Assembly (NCBI GenBank): GCA_000342265.1
Contig: CP004348.1
Location: 310,001 to 374,000 of the forward strand
Direction: 5' to 3'
Origin: a beta proteobacterium CB
Lineage (GTDB): Bacteria; Pseudomonadota; Gammaproteobacteria; Burkholderiales; Burkholderiaceae
DNA length: 64,000 nucleotides
The notes below the pieces were generated by a model. The model saw nothing but the letters and a program-made list of their open reading frames with translations. It had not been told where the DNA came from and did no database searches. Position numbers and translations under genes: made by a program. This document shows, piece by piece, positions 36,118 to 44,304 of this stretch. The first letter of the stretch is position 1; each line of letters starts with the position of its first letter.

Positions 36118-36936
36118 ATGAAATTCCATATCATCCGTTTTCTTACTGGTGCCTTCCTATCCATCGGGTTTGTAGGCTTTTCCTACGGCCAAGATGCTTT
36201 ACCAGTCAACGCGGCTGCCTCTGTTAATGGCATGATTATTACAAACGATACAGTTGAGCAGGGCATTCAAGCGGCATTGTCTCAGGGTCAAAAGGATTCC
36301 CCGGAACTTCGCAAAGCAGTCTTGGGAAAAATGATTGAAATTGCTCTCTTATCGCAACAAGCAGATAAGGATGGGCTCGCAAATTCTGAGAGAGCTAATA
36401 GTCAGCTGGCCTTGATTCGCCAAAATTATTTAGCAGACCTAGAGTTGTCTACTTATATGGCAAAAAATCCGGTGAGTGATGCCGATGTCCAAGCTGAGTA
36501 CAACCGCGAGATTGCTTCCCTGGGATCGCAGGGCATGATTGTGGAATACAAGGTAAGTGATATTGCTGTTGCTACTGCGGCTGATGCACAGGCTGCACTA
36601 GCTAGAATCAAAAAAGGTGAGTCTTTCGATAAGGTGGCGAGGAGTGTTTCACTCGCACCAAATAAGGTTCAGGGTGGCGCTGTAGGTTGGGTGCAAGCAG
36701 GGCAGACTTTGCCGCAGATTGCCAGCGTATTAATAAGCTTATCCAAGGGTCAGGTTTCTCCGGCGCCGATTCAGATGCCTCAGGGCTGGTATTTAATTAA
36801 ATTGGAAGATAAAAAATCTAGCAAGCCTCCAACATATGAGCAAGCTAAGGCGGCTATTCGCAATGGTCTGATGCAGAAAAAGCAGTTTGAATTCTTATCC
36901 CAATTGCGTCAGGGCGCTAATATCGTCGTACGCTAA
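36118..36936 (+). CDS. Periplasmic peptidyl-prolyl isomerase, PpiC/SurA type
   Basis: The 272-residue protein has a signal peptide ending near FSYGQDA (residue 24), an N-terminal SurA-like helical region and a parvulin domain. The domain includes VSDIAVATAADAQAALARIKKGESF and GGAVGWVQAGQ, ending QMPQGWYLIKLEDKK. It assists folding of exported proteins. A strong terminator follows. Confidence 0.9.
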   Translation: MKFHIIRFLTGAFLSIGFVGFSYGQDALPVNAAASVNGMIITNDTVEQGIQAALSQGQKDSPELRKAVLGKMIEIALLSQQADKDGLANSERANSQLALIRQNYLADLELSTYMAKNPVSDADVQAEYNREIASLGSQGMIVEYKVSDIAVATAADAQAALARIKKGESFDKVARSVSLAPNKVQGGAVGWVQAGQTLPQIASVLISLSKGQVSPAPIQMPQGWYLIKLEDKKSSKPPTYEQAKAAIRNGLMQKKQFEFLSQLRQGANIVVR

Positions 36937-36962
36937 CCCAATAGAAGCTGAGCTGAGACCAT

Positions 36963-36988
36963 AAAAGAGCGCCCAAGAGCGCTCTTTT
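36963..36988 (+). terminator. Intrinsic terminator after the PpiC-type gene
   Basis: The 10-bp stem AAAAGAGCGC / GCGCTCTTTT has a 6-base loop and ends in four T. Confidence 0.88.
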
Positions 36989-37082
36989 GCATTTCTACTC
37001 GCCTCTAGTGGTATTTCTCTATCTCAATAGCCCGCATTCAGGAGTAGATTGAAAAAATCACTGATTAAATAAGGGGGCGTAA

Positions 37083-37646
37083 ATGAGCAAGAATCCATTT
37101 GATTTAGGTGCAATGGCAAATCAAGCTAAGGGTATGAAAGCTGCTCAAGCAGCAGGCCAAGCCGCGTTGACTAGTGCCCAGGAAATTGCACAGCTAAATC
37201 AGCGAGCCGCTCAAGAACTTTCTTCGCGATTGCAAGCCAAAGTAGCTGAGCTCATGAAAACGCAAGACCCTAAAGCAGCATTTGATTATGTACATGCTGA
37301 AGTGTTGCAAGATGCGGCAAAAGAAGTTGCCGAGTATCAAGCCCAACTTTTTCAAGCCTTGGCAAGTGGTAACAAGGAGTTAGCAACAATTGCAGAAACG
37401 ATGATTAAAGAATCACAGCATGATTTAATTCATTTTGTGAATGAAGCTACTCAAAATGCTCCAGCAGGCACCGAGCCCTATACCTCTGTATTCAAGGCCT
37501 CCTTCAATAATGCACTGCAGAATTTTGAGTTGATACGAGCTGCAATGGCAGACTCATTTGTGAGCTTTGAGAAAAACGTTGAAAATATGAGTAAGTTTTC
37601 AACTGCACAAAAGAGCGCCACCTCACAAAGTTCGAAAAAGAAATAA
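37083..37646 (+). CDS. Phasin family protein
   Basis: The 187-residue, Ala/Gln-rich amphipathic helical protein matches the phasin pattern (AAQAAGQAALTSAQEIAQL, then QALASGNKELATIAETM). Phasins coat polyhydroxyalkanoate granules and control their size. No PHA synthase is in this window. The C-terminus is Ser/Lys-rich, as in other phasins. It converges on the SbtA-like gene with six bases between stops. Confidence 0.85.
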   Translation: MSKNPFDLGAMANQAKGMKAAQAAGQAALTSAQEIAQLNQRAAQELSSRLQAKVAELMKTQDPKAAFDYVHAEVLQDAAKEVAEYQAQLFQALASGNKELATIAETMIKESQHDLIHFVNEATQNAPAGTEPYTSVFKASFNNALQNFELIRAAMADSFVSFEKNVENMSKFSTAQKSATSQSSKKK

Positions 37647-37652
37647 CACTCT

Positions 37653-38621
37653 TTATATAACGAGCTTGGCAATCATGGCATAAAGAGGGATGCCTAAAAT
37701 AATGTTGAATGGGAAGGTGATTCCCAAGGACATCCCCATATAGATTGCTGGATTTACCTCAGGCAAGGCATGTCGTAAAACTGCTGGTACGGCAATATAA
37801 GATGCGCTAGACGCTAAAACCATCAGCAAAATGGTATTACCAAGCGGCAAGCCAATGAGTTTGCAGAGTGCCAATGCGATGAGGGCATGTGAGAGTGGCG
37901 AGGCAATTGCGTAGAGCAGAGTGATGGGTGGCTTGCCTTGTAGGCCTTGAATATTGCGAGCTGCCATCAGGCCCATATCCAGCAGAAAAAATGCGAGCAT
38001 TCCTTTAAAAAGATCAATTGAGAATGGCGCCATTAATTTTTGGCCATCATCTCCGCTTACCAAACCAACCACCATGGACCCCAGTAGTAGGAGTTGTGCG
38101 CCATCAGTGAATGACTCATGCAGTATTTTGGAGATGCCTGTTGCTTGAGTTTGAGTTTGATTTTGACTTGCATGCGCAGTCCTGGCTTTATTGGCCAATA
38201 GAATTGCCAAGATGATCGCTGGAGACTCCATCAGCGCCATCGCTGCAGCCATGTGACCGCCATAGCTAATATTGAATTGGTCTAAATATTGGGTGGCTGT
38301 GATGAAGGTAACTGCGCTGACAGACCCGTAAGTTGCTGCAATCGCTGCAGCATCAAACGCATTGAGCTTGGTCCTGAGAATTTGATAGCCAACGATGGGG
38401 ATGAGAATGGCTAGAAAGACTGCAAGTCCAAGTGAGAGTGCGATTTCCGCCGTAAAGCCGGATTTATGTAGGGCAAAACCTCCTTTAAGGCCTAAAGCCA
38501 TTAATAGGTAGAGCGATAGAAATCGAGCAATCGGTTGCGGAATTTCTAGGTTCGATTTAACTGCGCCGGCAAACGCGCCAAATATAAAAAAGAGAATTGC
38601 GGGATCTAAAAAACTTGCCAT
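37653..38621 (-). CDS. SbtA-like sodium-dependent bicarbonate transporter family protein
   Basis: The 322-residue protein has ten predicted helices with the DUF897/SbtA order: FIFGAFAGAVKSNLEIPQPI, LLMALGLKGGFALHKSGF and the later DLGLMAAR region. Cyanobacterial SbtA imports bicarbonate with sodium; heterotrophs may use relatives for anaplerosis or another anion. It is three bases downstream of a LysR regulator gene that has NhaR features, so a sodium or pH link is plausible. Confidence 0.83.
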   Translation of the reverse strand: MASFLDPAILFFIFGAFAGAVKSNLEIPQPIARFLSLYLLMALGLKGGFALHKSGFTAEIALSLGLAVFLAILIPIVGYQILRTKLNAFDAAAIAATYGSVSAVTFITATQYLDQFNISYGGHMAAAMALMESPAIILAILLANKARTAHASQNQTQTQATGISKILHESFTDGAQLLLLGSMVVGLVSGDDGQKLMAPFSIDLFKGMLAFFLLDMGLMAARNIQGLQGKPPITLLYAIASPLSHALIALALCKLIGLPLGNTILLMVLASSASYIAVPAVLRHALPEVNPAIYMGMSLGITFPFNIILGIPLYAMIAKLVI

Positions 38622-38624
38622 TGC

Positions 38625-39497
38625 TTAGCGCCTAATAATCGCTTCTACTAGTGGATGCTGAATTTTCTTCTCTGGGCGAATAGCATAAAAATATTCGTGA
38701 ATATCTTCACATTTACCGATCATGTCAATGTGATAAGTTTCCTTTAAATCTTTTTTGATAATCTCCCCTGCTGGGAAGACTCCTAGGCCACTGGCTGCAA
38801 AGGTTTTGAGTAGTGCACTATCCTCAAACTCCCCTGCAATATTGGGGATTATTCCGTTTTGAATAAACCATTGATCTATTAGGTAACGTGCCGTGGAATG
38901 GGCGGTAGGTAGCAGAATTGGTAAATCACCAAGACATTCAGGAAATGCCTTCTTGGATTGCTGGATTATTTTTTTAGGGCCAAACCAAGCAATTGAGGAC
39001 TTAATTAGTTCCTGGCTGTAAACATGAAGATTTTTGTTGATTGGGGCAGGCCTGTCAGCTAGGACAATATCTAGTCGATGTAAAGCTAGATCCGCCAGGA
39101 GATCTTCAAATTCGCCCTCGTGTGCGATGAGTTGCACATCATCTTTTTCTAAGATTGGCTCCAGCAGCTGTTTAGTAACTAGCTTTGGTAGGCCGTCGGA
39201 TACGCCAACTGTGATTTTTATTTTTTTAGTGCTTGCCGCTTCTCTTACCGCTTCAGGTAGCCGCTCGCCTAATAGAAAAATTTGATCGGCGATTTCGAGG
39301 GCAGCAAATCCAGATTCAGTTAGGGCAATTCCCCGACCAGCCGGCTTGAATAGTAGGTATCCAAGCGATTTTTCCAATTCATGCACTTGAGCGCTAATAG
39401 TCTGAATGGCGATATTGAGGCGTTCGGCTGCCTTGGACATGCTGCCTTCCTTAGCAACTACCCAGAAATAGTAAAGGTGACGGTAGTTATAGAGCAT
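38625..39497 (-). CDS. LysR-type transcriptional regulator, NhaR-like
   Basis: The 290-residue protein has an N-terminal HTH (NYRHLYYFWVVAKEGSMSKA, the NhaR form) and a LysR substrate domain with VGVSDGLPKLVTKQLL. NhaR of E. coli activates sodium/proton antiporter genes in response to sodium. It is encoded three bases before the SbtA-like transporter on the same strand, so it may control it. It is divergent from the TerC gene across 124 bases. Confidence 0.85.
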   Translation of the reverse strand: MLYNYRHLYYFWVVAKEGSMSKAAERLNIAIQTISAQVHELEKSLGYLLFKPAGRGIALTESGFAALEIADQIFLLGERLPEAVREAASTKKIKITVGVSDGLPKLVTKQLLEPILEKDDVQLIAHEGEFEDLLADLALHRLDIVLADRPAPINKNLHVYSQELIKSSIAWFGPKKIIQQSKKAFPECLGDLPILLPTAHSTARYLIDQWFIQNGIIPNIAGEFEDSALLKTFAASGLGVFPAGEIIKKDLKETYHIDMIGKCEDIHEYFYAIRPEKKIQHPLVEAIIRR

Positions 39498-39583
39498 TTT
39501 GACTCTCAGTTTTTTACGAAATTATTATCAATATATATCTGCTTTTTGTTAAGTGCAAACCGGCCTACATTAACCCCATAGAA

Positions 39584-39609
39584 ATCCATGGAATTCATGG
39601 GTGATTTTT
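39584..39609 (+). promoter_or_regulatory. Short hairpin plus T-run in the TerC leader
   Basis: ATCCATG (39584-39590) pairs with CATGGGT (39596-39602), giving a 7-bp stem with one wobble and a GAATT loop. GATTTTTT follows directly and then the AGGAG ribosome-binding site. It looks like a weak attenuator. I looked for a yybP-ykoY aptamer here and found none. Confidence 0.3.
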
Positions 39610-39621
39610 TAGGAGACGAAA

Positions 39622-40887
39622 GTGGAACTATTTAGCCCGGAATTTTTCTCGGCATTACTAGCAATTATTGTGATTGACTTAGTACTCGCGGGTGACAACG
39701 CAATTGTTATTGCGATGGCTGCTAGAAACTTGCCAGCACATCTACAGAAGAAGGCAATCGTTTGGGGTGCTGTAGGCGCTATTGCGGTACGTAGCGCTAT
39801 GACCTTGTTAGTGGTCTATTTACTCAAGATTCCTGGATTGATGTTGGTAGGCGGTCTGCTATTAGTTTGGATTGCTTACCGGCTACTCAATCCTGCACAA
39901 GAGAATGATGAGCATGGTCATGCCTCTACGACATTTTGGGGTGCAATGAAAACCATTGTGATTGCCGATGCCATCATGGGTCTCGATAATGTGTTGGCTG
40001 TGGCGGGCGCATCCCACGGCAGTTATGTTCTGGTTGTACTTGGTTTATTAATCAGCATTCCAGTCGTTATCTGGGGCTCTACACAAATACTCAAGTTGGT
40101 TGAGCGCTACCCTTCAGTAACGTATTTGGGTGCTGGCGTACTGGCATGGACGGCCGCAAAAATGATGACCTCTGAGCCGATCTCTCAAGACTGGCTTGCA
40201 TCTCAAAGCCCGGCTTTGGAATACCTTCTTCAAGTAGTAGTTGTATTGGGTGTATTAACTAGTGGCTTTATTAGAAGTAGACGTGCGCTTGAAGATGTAA
40301 TTGCTCCTTCGGTGGTTATTCCGGAGTCTGCAAATTTCGTTTCACCACAGCAGTCCTCTAATTTTGGAGAAAATACAATGAGCAACATTCTGATTCCGGT
40401 AGATGGTTCCAAAAACTCAGATATGGCAGTAAAGCATGCTGCAAGGACTTATGGACAAGATCCAAATGTACATTTTCATCTGTGCAATGTGCAGCCAACC
40501 CTATATCGCCATATTGGGAAATTTTTGAGTAAACAAACAATTAATGAGTGGCATGCTGAGCGTGCAAATCAGGCTGCGGCATCCGCATCTAGTTATCTCG
40601 AGAAACAAGGCCTGAGCTTTTCCTTTACCTATGTATGCGGCGACAAAGGTAATGCTATTCGCGATGAAGCCATTCGACTTAAGTGTGACCGTATTGTGAT
40701 TGGCACTTCAAAGCAAAACTCTTTAAGTAGATTGTTTGAAAACTCTACTACTGCCAAGTTGCTGGAGATCAGTGATATTCCGGTTGAGGTTGTAACCGGC
40801 AGCTCATTACCCGCTCTTGAGCGTTGGGGAATTCCAGTTCTGGGTGCTGGCGCAGCAACCGCTTTGATGGCCGTAGTGATCGATTAG
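39622..40887 (+). CDS. TerC-family membrane protein fused to a universal stress protein domain
   Basis: The 421-residue protein has a TerC/YjbE-type N-terminal domain (about residues 1-220) with seven helices and the conserved acidic motifs VIDLVLAGDNAIVIAM and ADAIMGLDNVLAVAGA. It then has a UspA domain (about 253-395) with ILIPVDGSKNSDMAVKH and IVIGTSKQNSLSRLFENST. TerC proteins such as Alx export manganese. A hydrophobic tail follows the Usp domain. Start: GTG with AGGAG six bases ahead. An internal ATG at 40378 also has an excellent ribosome-binding site. Confidence 0.87.
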   Translation: MELFSPEFFSALLAIIVIDLVLAGDNAIVIAMAARNLPAHLQKKAIVWGAVGAIAVRSAMTLLVVYLLKIPGLMLVGGLLLVWIAYRLLNPAQENDEHGHASTTFWGAMKTIVIADAIMGLDNVLAVAGASHGSYVLVVLGLLISIPVVIWGSTQILKLVERYPSVTYLGAGVLAWTAAKMMTSEPISQDWLASQSPALEYLLQVVVVLGVLTSGFIRSRRALEDVIAPSVVIPESANFVSPQQSSNFGENTMSNILIPVDGSKNSDMAVKHAARTYGQDPNVHFHLCNVQPTLYRHIGKFLSKQTINEWHAERANQAAASASSYLEKQGLSFSFTYVCGDKGNAIRDEAIRLKCDRIVIGTSKQNSLSRLFENSTTAKLLEISDIPVEVVTGSSLPALERWGIPVLGAGAATALMAVVID

Positions 40888-40910
40888 TTTTAATCCAGCA
40901 GTTCTCTTTT

Positions 40911-40935
40911 TGCCCTCGTTTGAGGGCATTTTTTT
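40911..40935 (+). terminator. Intrinsic terminator after the TerC-Usp gene
   Basis: The 7-bp G+C-rich stem TGCCCTC / GAGGGCA has a GTTT loop and is followed by seven T. Confidence 0.93.
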
Positions 40936-41043
40936 GTCTAAAAATATATTCAGTTAAATACTGAATAAAAATCAATTTTAGTCTTCTTTATTAGGATATA
41001 AAAGTTATCTATTCTGTATCTGTCTTTAACGGAGGAGATAAGT

Positions 41044-41376
41044 ATGGATGTAACCCTAGAAACTAAAGAGGCGGTTGATTCAGAATTAAAAAATTTCACA
41101 GAGAGTCGTGTCAAATTTTCTTTAAAGCGACTTTTTTGGATGGTTGGAAAGATCCATATTCGATATTCGGCGACCCCATCCTCAAAGACGGCCTGTAATC
41201 AAAATTGTTCTATTAGCTTGGAGACATTTGATCACCATCAAATCGAAGTCAGTATGACCGCTAGAGATAAGCGGGCAGCGTTAGAAATGTGTCTCAAGAA
41301 GACATATAGGCTTGTTCAAAAAGCATTCCATAAAAGCCAACAATATGGGCGCTTTTCAAAACACGTCTATGTATGA
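41044..41376 (+). CDS. HPF/RaiA-like ribosome-associated protein
   Basis: The 110-residue protein resembles the hibernation factor fold: a long helix (KEAVDSELKNFTESRVKFSL), then strands (GKIHIRYSA, CSISLETFDHHQIEVSM) and a second helix (DKRAALEMCLKKTYRLVQKAF). Such proteins bind idle ribosomes under stress. It has unusual Cys residues in TACNQNCSIS. A GGAGGAG site precedes the ATG. Assignment is moderate because the canonical charged helix is altered. Confidence 0.65.
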   Translation: MDVTLETKEAVDSELKNFTESRVKFSLKRLFWMVGKIHIRYSATPSSKTACNQNCSISLETFDHHQIEVSMTARDKRAALEMCLKKTYRLVQKAFHKSQQYGRFSKHVYV

Positions 41377-41433
41377 GTGATTTGCCTCAGTCTCGGTATA
41401 TTTGCCATAAGTATGATCTAATCTTAGTTGTAC

Positions 41434-41533
41434 ATATGGGGAGTAGCCTGCTCGGTCATCCGAGTCTCCTATGCCGACAGTTCGACCTTTGGGTCCGGTA
41501 TAGGAGTGAGTTGACATCAAGGCAAGACCATTT
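41434..41533 (+). ncRNA. yybP-ykoY manganese riboswitch aptamer
   Basis: The hallmark sequences occur in order: GGGGAGTAGC (41438-41447), GTTGACAT (41510-41517) and GCAAGACC (41522-41529). P2 is CTCGG-TCAT-CCGAG (41451-41464). P3 is CTCCTATGCCG (41466-41476) with CGGTATAGGAG (41496-41506), and contains an inner hairpin GACC-TTTG-GGTC. P1 can form from ATGG (41436-41439) with CCAT (41528-41531). This family binds Mn2+ and turns on manganese export genes. It precedes an HME-RND efflux operon, so that operon is probably manganese-induced. Confidence 0.93.
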
Positions 41534-41550
41534 AAATTTTATAAATGGTT
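41526..41550 (+). terminator. Expression-platform hairpin competing with riboswitch P1
   Basis: ACCATTTA (41527-41534) pairs with TAAATGGT (41542-41549) around an AATTTTA loop, followed by TATCTTTT. Its left arm includes the CCAT that closes P1 of the aptamer, so the two structures exclude each other. This is the layout of an ON switch: ligand stabilises P1 and prevents the terminator-like hairpin. The stem is A+T-rich, so termination may be weak. Confidence 0.6.
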
Positions 41551-41690
41551 ATCTTTTGAATTTGCAGCCCCAAGCCTTGATTTATCCCCTCAAAACCGTG
41601 CTGAGATCCCTTATTTGGGGAATTTCTCGTATTTTTGTCATGACTGCGCGGGATAATGAAGAATTCTATTTATTCTCTAAAATTGAACTA

Positions 41691-42956
41691 ATGAATCGCT
41701 TAAAGTCTTTGTCAATGCTCGCTGGCTGCATCCTGTTCGCAGGCAGTGTCGGTGCGCAAAGTCAAAAGGCGCTGACGATTAATGAACTGATTGGCATTGC
41801 GCTGGAGTCGAGCCCTCAAGTTCTAGCGGCTCGCGATCAATCAAGAGCGGTTAAAGGGCAGCTATCTTCCGCTCGCGCCATTCCCAATCCTGAGTTTGAG
41901 CTCAATACTGGGCAACAAAAATCTGCGTCCGGTCCATTGACTACTGGTAATGTTTCTTCATGGTCTGTAACGCAGCCCCTGGATATGCCTTACACCCGCT
42001 ATCCCAGAGTGAATGCAGCAGAGGCAAATGTGCGTGCCGCAGAGGCTACCCGTATTGCCTTTGAGATTGAAATGATTTCTAGAGTACAGCAACGCTTTTA
42101 TGAATTGATGCGTCGTGAGGCGGAATTAAAAGCTGCAGAAGAGGATTTAGGTTTAACGAAGCAAATTCGCGATCGCATGCAAATTCGTTATGACGTTGGC
42201 GAGACCGCTCGATTTGAATTGATTCGTGCGCAAACGGAGTTTCTCAATGCGCAAATTAACGCTGAATCCAGCAAGCTCAGAGTTGAGCAGGCTAAGGGTC
42301 AGCTGAGGCAAGTAGTAGGGCACAAGCTGCCTACTGACTATGAGGTAGTTGCGCAGCCTGTCAAGATCGAGCCCTTGCCTTCTTTGCCCATCTTGCTGAG
42401 TGAGCTGCATGCCCAAAGTCCAGAGTTACAGAGGGCAAAAGCTGAGGTTGAAGCAACTGAATCTAAGCTCAGCTTTGAGCAAAACTCCCGCTTACCTCGT
42501 CTGTCCATTAAGGCTCAGCAATATAACGACCCCAACTTCACTGACCGCCTTTATGGCTTGGTGGTGAGCATTCCTATTTGGGACTTCAAGGGTGGTCAGA
42601 TAGCTGAGGCAGAAGCTAACGCATCTAAAGCCAAGAACCAGCTTAATGCGCAAAGTCAAAATCTGGAGCAGCAACTAGAGACGGCCTATAAGCTTTATCA
42701 GATGACAAGTTATCAGGTGAAGGTGTTGGATCAGGAGGTGGTTCAGTTGGCATCTAGTGCGCGACGAATTGCAGAAGTTTCTTACCGCTACGGAGAGCGG
42801 GGAATGCTTGAGTATTTGGATGCACAAAGAACCTTTCGAGTAGCTCGTAATGATTTGATCAAGGCTCGCTTTGATCTAGCCTCTGTCGTTACGGAGATTC
42901 AACGTTTGAGGGCAACTCCAGAGTGGATTGCAAAAATTGAGAGTGGAAAGCAATGA
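41691..42956 (+). CDS. Outer-membrane efflux protein (CzcC/TolC family)
   Basis: The 421-residue protein has a signal peptide ending near SVGAQS (residue 21) and two TolC-type helical hairpin repeats (LGLTKQIRDRMQIRYDVGE and VSYRYGERGMLEYLDAQRT). It forms the outer-membrane channel of the RND pump. The frame is open upstream through the riboswitch, but that stretch is non-coding. ATG 41691 directly precedes the signal peptide. The next gene overlaps it by four bases. Confidence 0.9.
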   Translation: MNRLKSLSMLAGCILFAGSVGAQSQKALTINELIGIALESSPQVLAARDQSRAVKGQLSSARAIPNPEFELNTGQQKSASGPLTTGNVSSWSVTQPLDMPYTRYPRVNAAEANVRAAEATRIAFEIEMISRVQQRFYELMRREAELKAAEEDLGLTKQIRDRMQIRYDVGETARFELIRAQTEFLNAQINAESSKLRVEQAKGQLRQVVGHKLPTDYEVVAQPVKIEPLPSLPILLSELHAQSPELQRAKAEVEATESKLSFEQNSRLPRLSIKAQQYNDPNFTDRLYGLVVSIPIWDFKGGQIAEAEANASKAKNQLNAQSQNLEQQLETAYKLYQMTSYQVKVLDQEVVQLASSARRIAEVSYRYGERGMLEYLDAQRTFRVARNDLIKARFDLASVVTEIQRLRATPEWIAKIESGKQ

Positions 42957-44299
42957 ATCAAGAGTTCGCAAAAATGAAGGATAAGTTAAAGAGTTTGTAC
43001 TCTCACTATTTGGCGATTGCAAAAGTCTATGTAAAAGAGTGGGTGGCGACCGTTATTAAAGCGCAGCATGATTTTTATATGCTGACCCATGAGTGGTTCA
43101 GTACGCATTTACCTCGTGTAGCACAGCAATACGATAAGAGTCCTCAGTGGACGCAAAAAGGACTTTTTTACTTCCCTTGGTTCTGTCTTTTTCTGATCAT
43201 CCTGAATTACTTCAATGTGTTTGATCGTAGCCCTACCATCAAGTCTGTGCAAGACCCTAACGTCGTGATTGTGAATAATGATTTACGCAACATGATTACG
43301 GATGGACGAATTTACACTGGATCCTTTGTTGAGGAGCTGCGTGCATCTGGACGGATTGATTTCAATGAATTATTCCTATCGCGGATTGGTGCAAACGTGA
43401 CAGGCCGCGTTTCTGAAATCTTGGCAATCCCGGGTCAGATTGTGAAGCAGGGCGATATTTTGGCGAAAATTACTTCCACAGAATTGACGCAATCCCAGTT
43501 ATCTTTTTTAAAGGCGAAGAGTGCAAGTCAGTTGGCTGACCAAGCTGCTAACCGTGCCAGAATTTTGTATAAAGAAGATGTGATTGCCTTAGCGGAATTA
43601 CAAAAGCGCGAAGCGGAGGCCAGCAGCGCAAAAGCAGAGTATCGGGCAGCCAACGACCAGTTACGCGTTCAAGGAATGGATCAGCCTAGCATTGATCGCT
43701 TAGCAAAATCGGGTGTGATCGAATCAACTAATAATGTTATTGCAACGATTCCCGGTGAAATTGTTGAGCGTAAGATCAACAAGGGCCAGGTAGTTCAGCC
43801 TGCTGACGCTCTGTTTACTGTTGCTGATTTAGGCTCTTTATGGGCGGTCTCAGAGATTCCGGAGAGCAATGCTTACTTGATTCATAAGGGTCAAAAGGTC
43901 ACCTTAATTATTCCCGCACTCAGAAATGCCGAGATTGAGGGTATCGTTGCTCACGTCGATTCCATCGTAAATCCACAAACTCGTACGGTAGTTGTCAGAA
44001 TGGAAGTGCCTAACAAAGATGCTCTTATTAAGCCTGGAATGTTGGCTACCATGATGATTGAAAGTCAACCTACTGAAAGATTATTGGTTCCATCTAGTGC
44101 AGTTATTCGTGAAGATAATCATGATCATGTCTTCATTCGTGAGGATGAAGACACCTATCGCATGATCACCGTTAAATTGGGACCAGAGGGTAAAGGTTAT
44201 CGCCCTGTAATTTCTGGCCTAAAGGATGGTCAGGAGATCGCTGTTAATGGCGCATTCCACTTAAATACCGAACGTAAGCGACAGTTGAGCGGCGGCTAG
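42953..44299 (+). CDS. RND efflux periplasmic adaptor (CzcB/CusB family)
   Basis: The 448-residue membrane-fusion protein has an N-terminal cytoplasmic segment of about 60 residues and one transmembrane helix (about 69-88). The lipoyl-like halves follow (VSEILAIPGQIVKQGDILAK and NVIATIPGEIVERKINKGQ), with the C-terminal domain after them. It joins pump and outer-membrane channel. The long cytoplasmic N-terminus is unusual for this family. The start overlaps the upstream gene by four bases. Confidence 0.92.
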   Translation: MNQEFAKMKDKLKSLYSHYLAIAKVYVKEWVATVIKAQHDFYMLTHEWFSTHLPRVAQQYDKSPQWTQKGLFYFPWFCLFLIILNYFNVFDRSPTIKSVQDPNVVIVNNDLRNMITDGRIYTGSFVEELRASGRIDFNELFLSRIGANVTGRVSEILAIPGQIVKQGDILAKITSTELTQSQLSFLKAKSASQLADQAANRARILYKEDVIALAELQKREAEASSAKAEYRAANDQLRVQGMDQPSIDRLAKSGVIESTNNVIATIPGEIVERKINKGQVVQPADALFTVADLGSLWAVSEIPESNAYLIHKGQKVTLIIPALRNAEIEGIVAHVDSIVNPQTRTVVVRMEVPNKDALIKPGMLATMMIESQPTERLLVPSSAVIREDNHDHVFIREDEDTYRMITVKLGPEGKGYRPVISGLKDGQEIAVNGAFHLNTERKRQLSGG

Positions 44300-44304
44300 T
44301 CACC

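Noticed and set aside
39498..39621. A second manganese riboswitch before the TerC gene
   Set aside because: None of the conserved elements GGGGAGTAGC, GTTGACAT or GCAAGACC is present there.
41373..41690. In-frame extension of the outer-membrane efflux gene by 106 codons
   Set aside because: The stretch coincides with the yybP-ykoY riboswitch and has no protein family character; the signal peptide begins at 41691.
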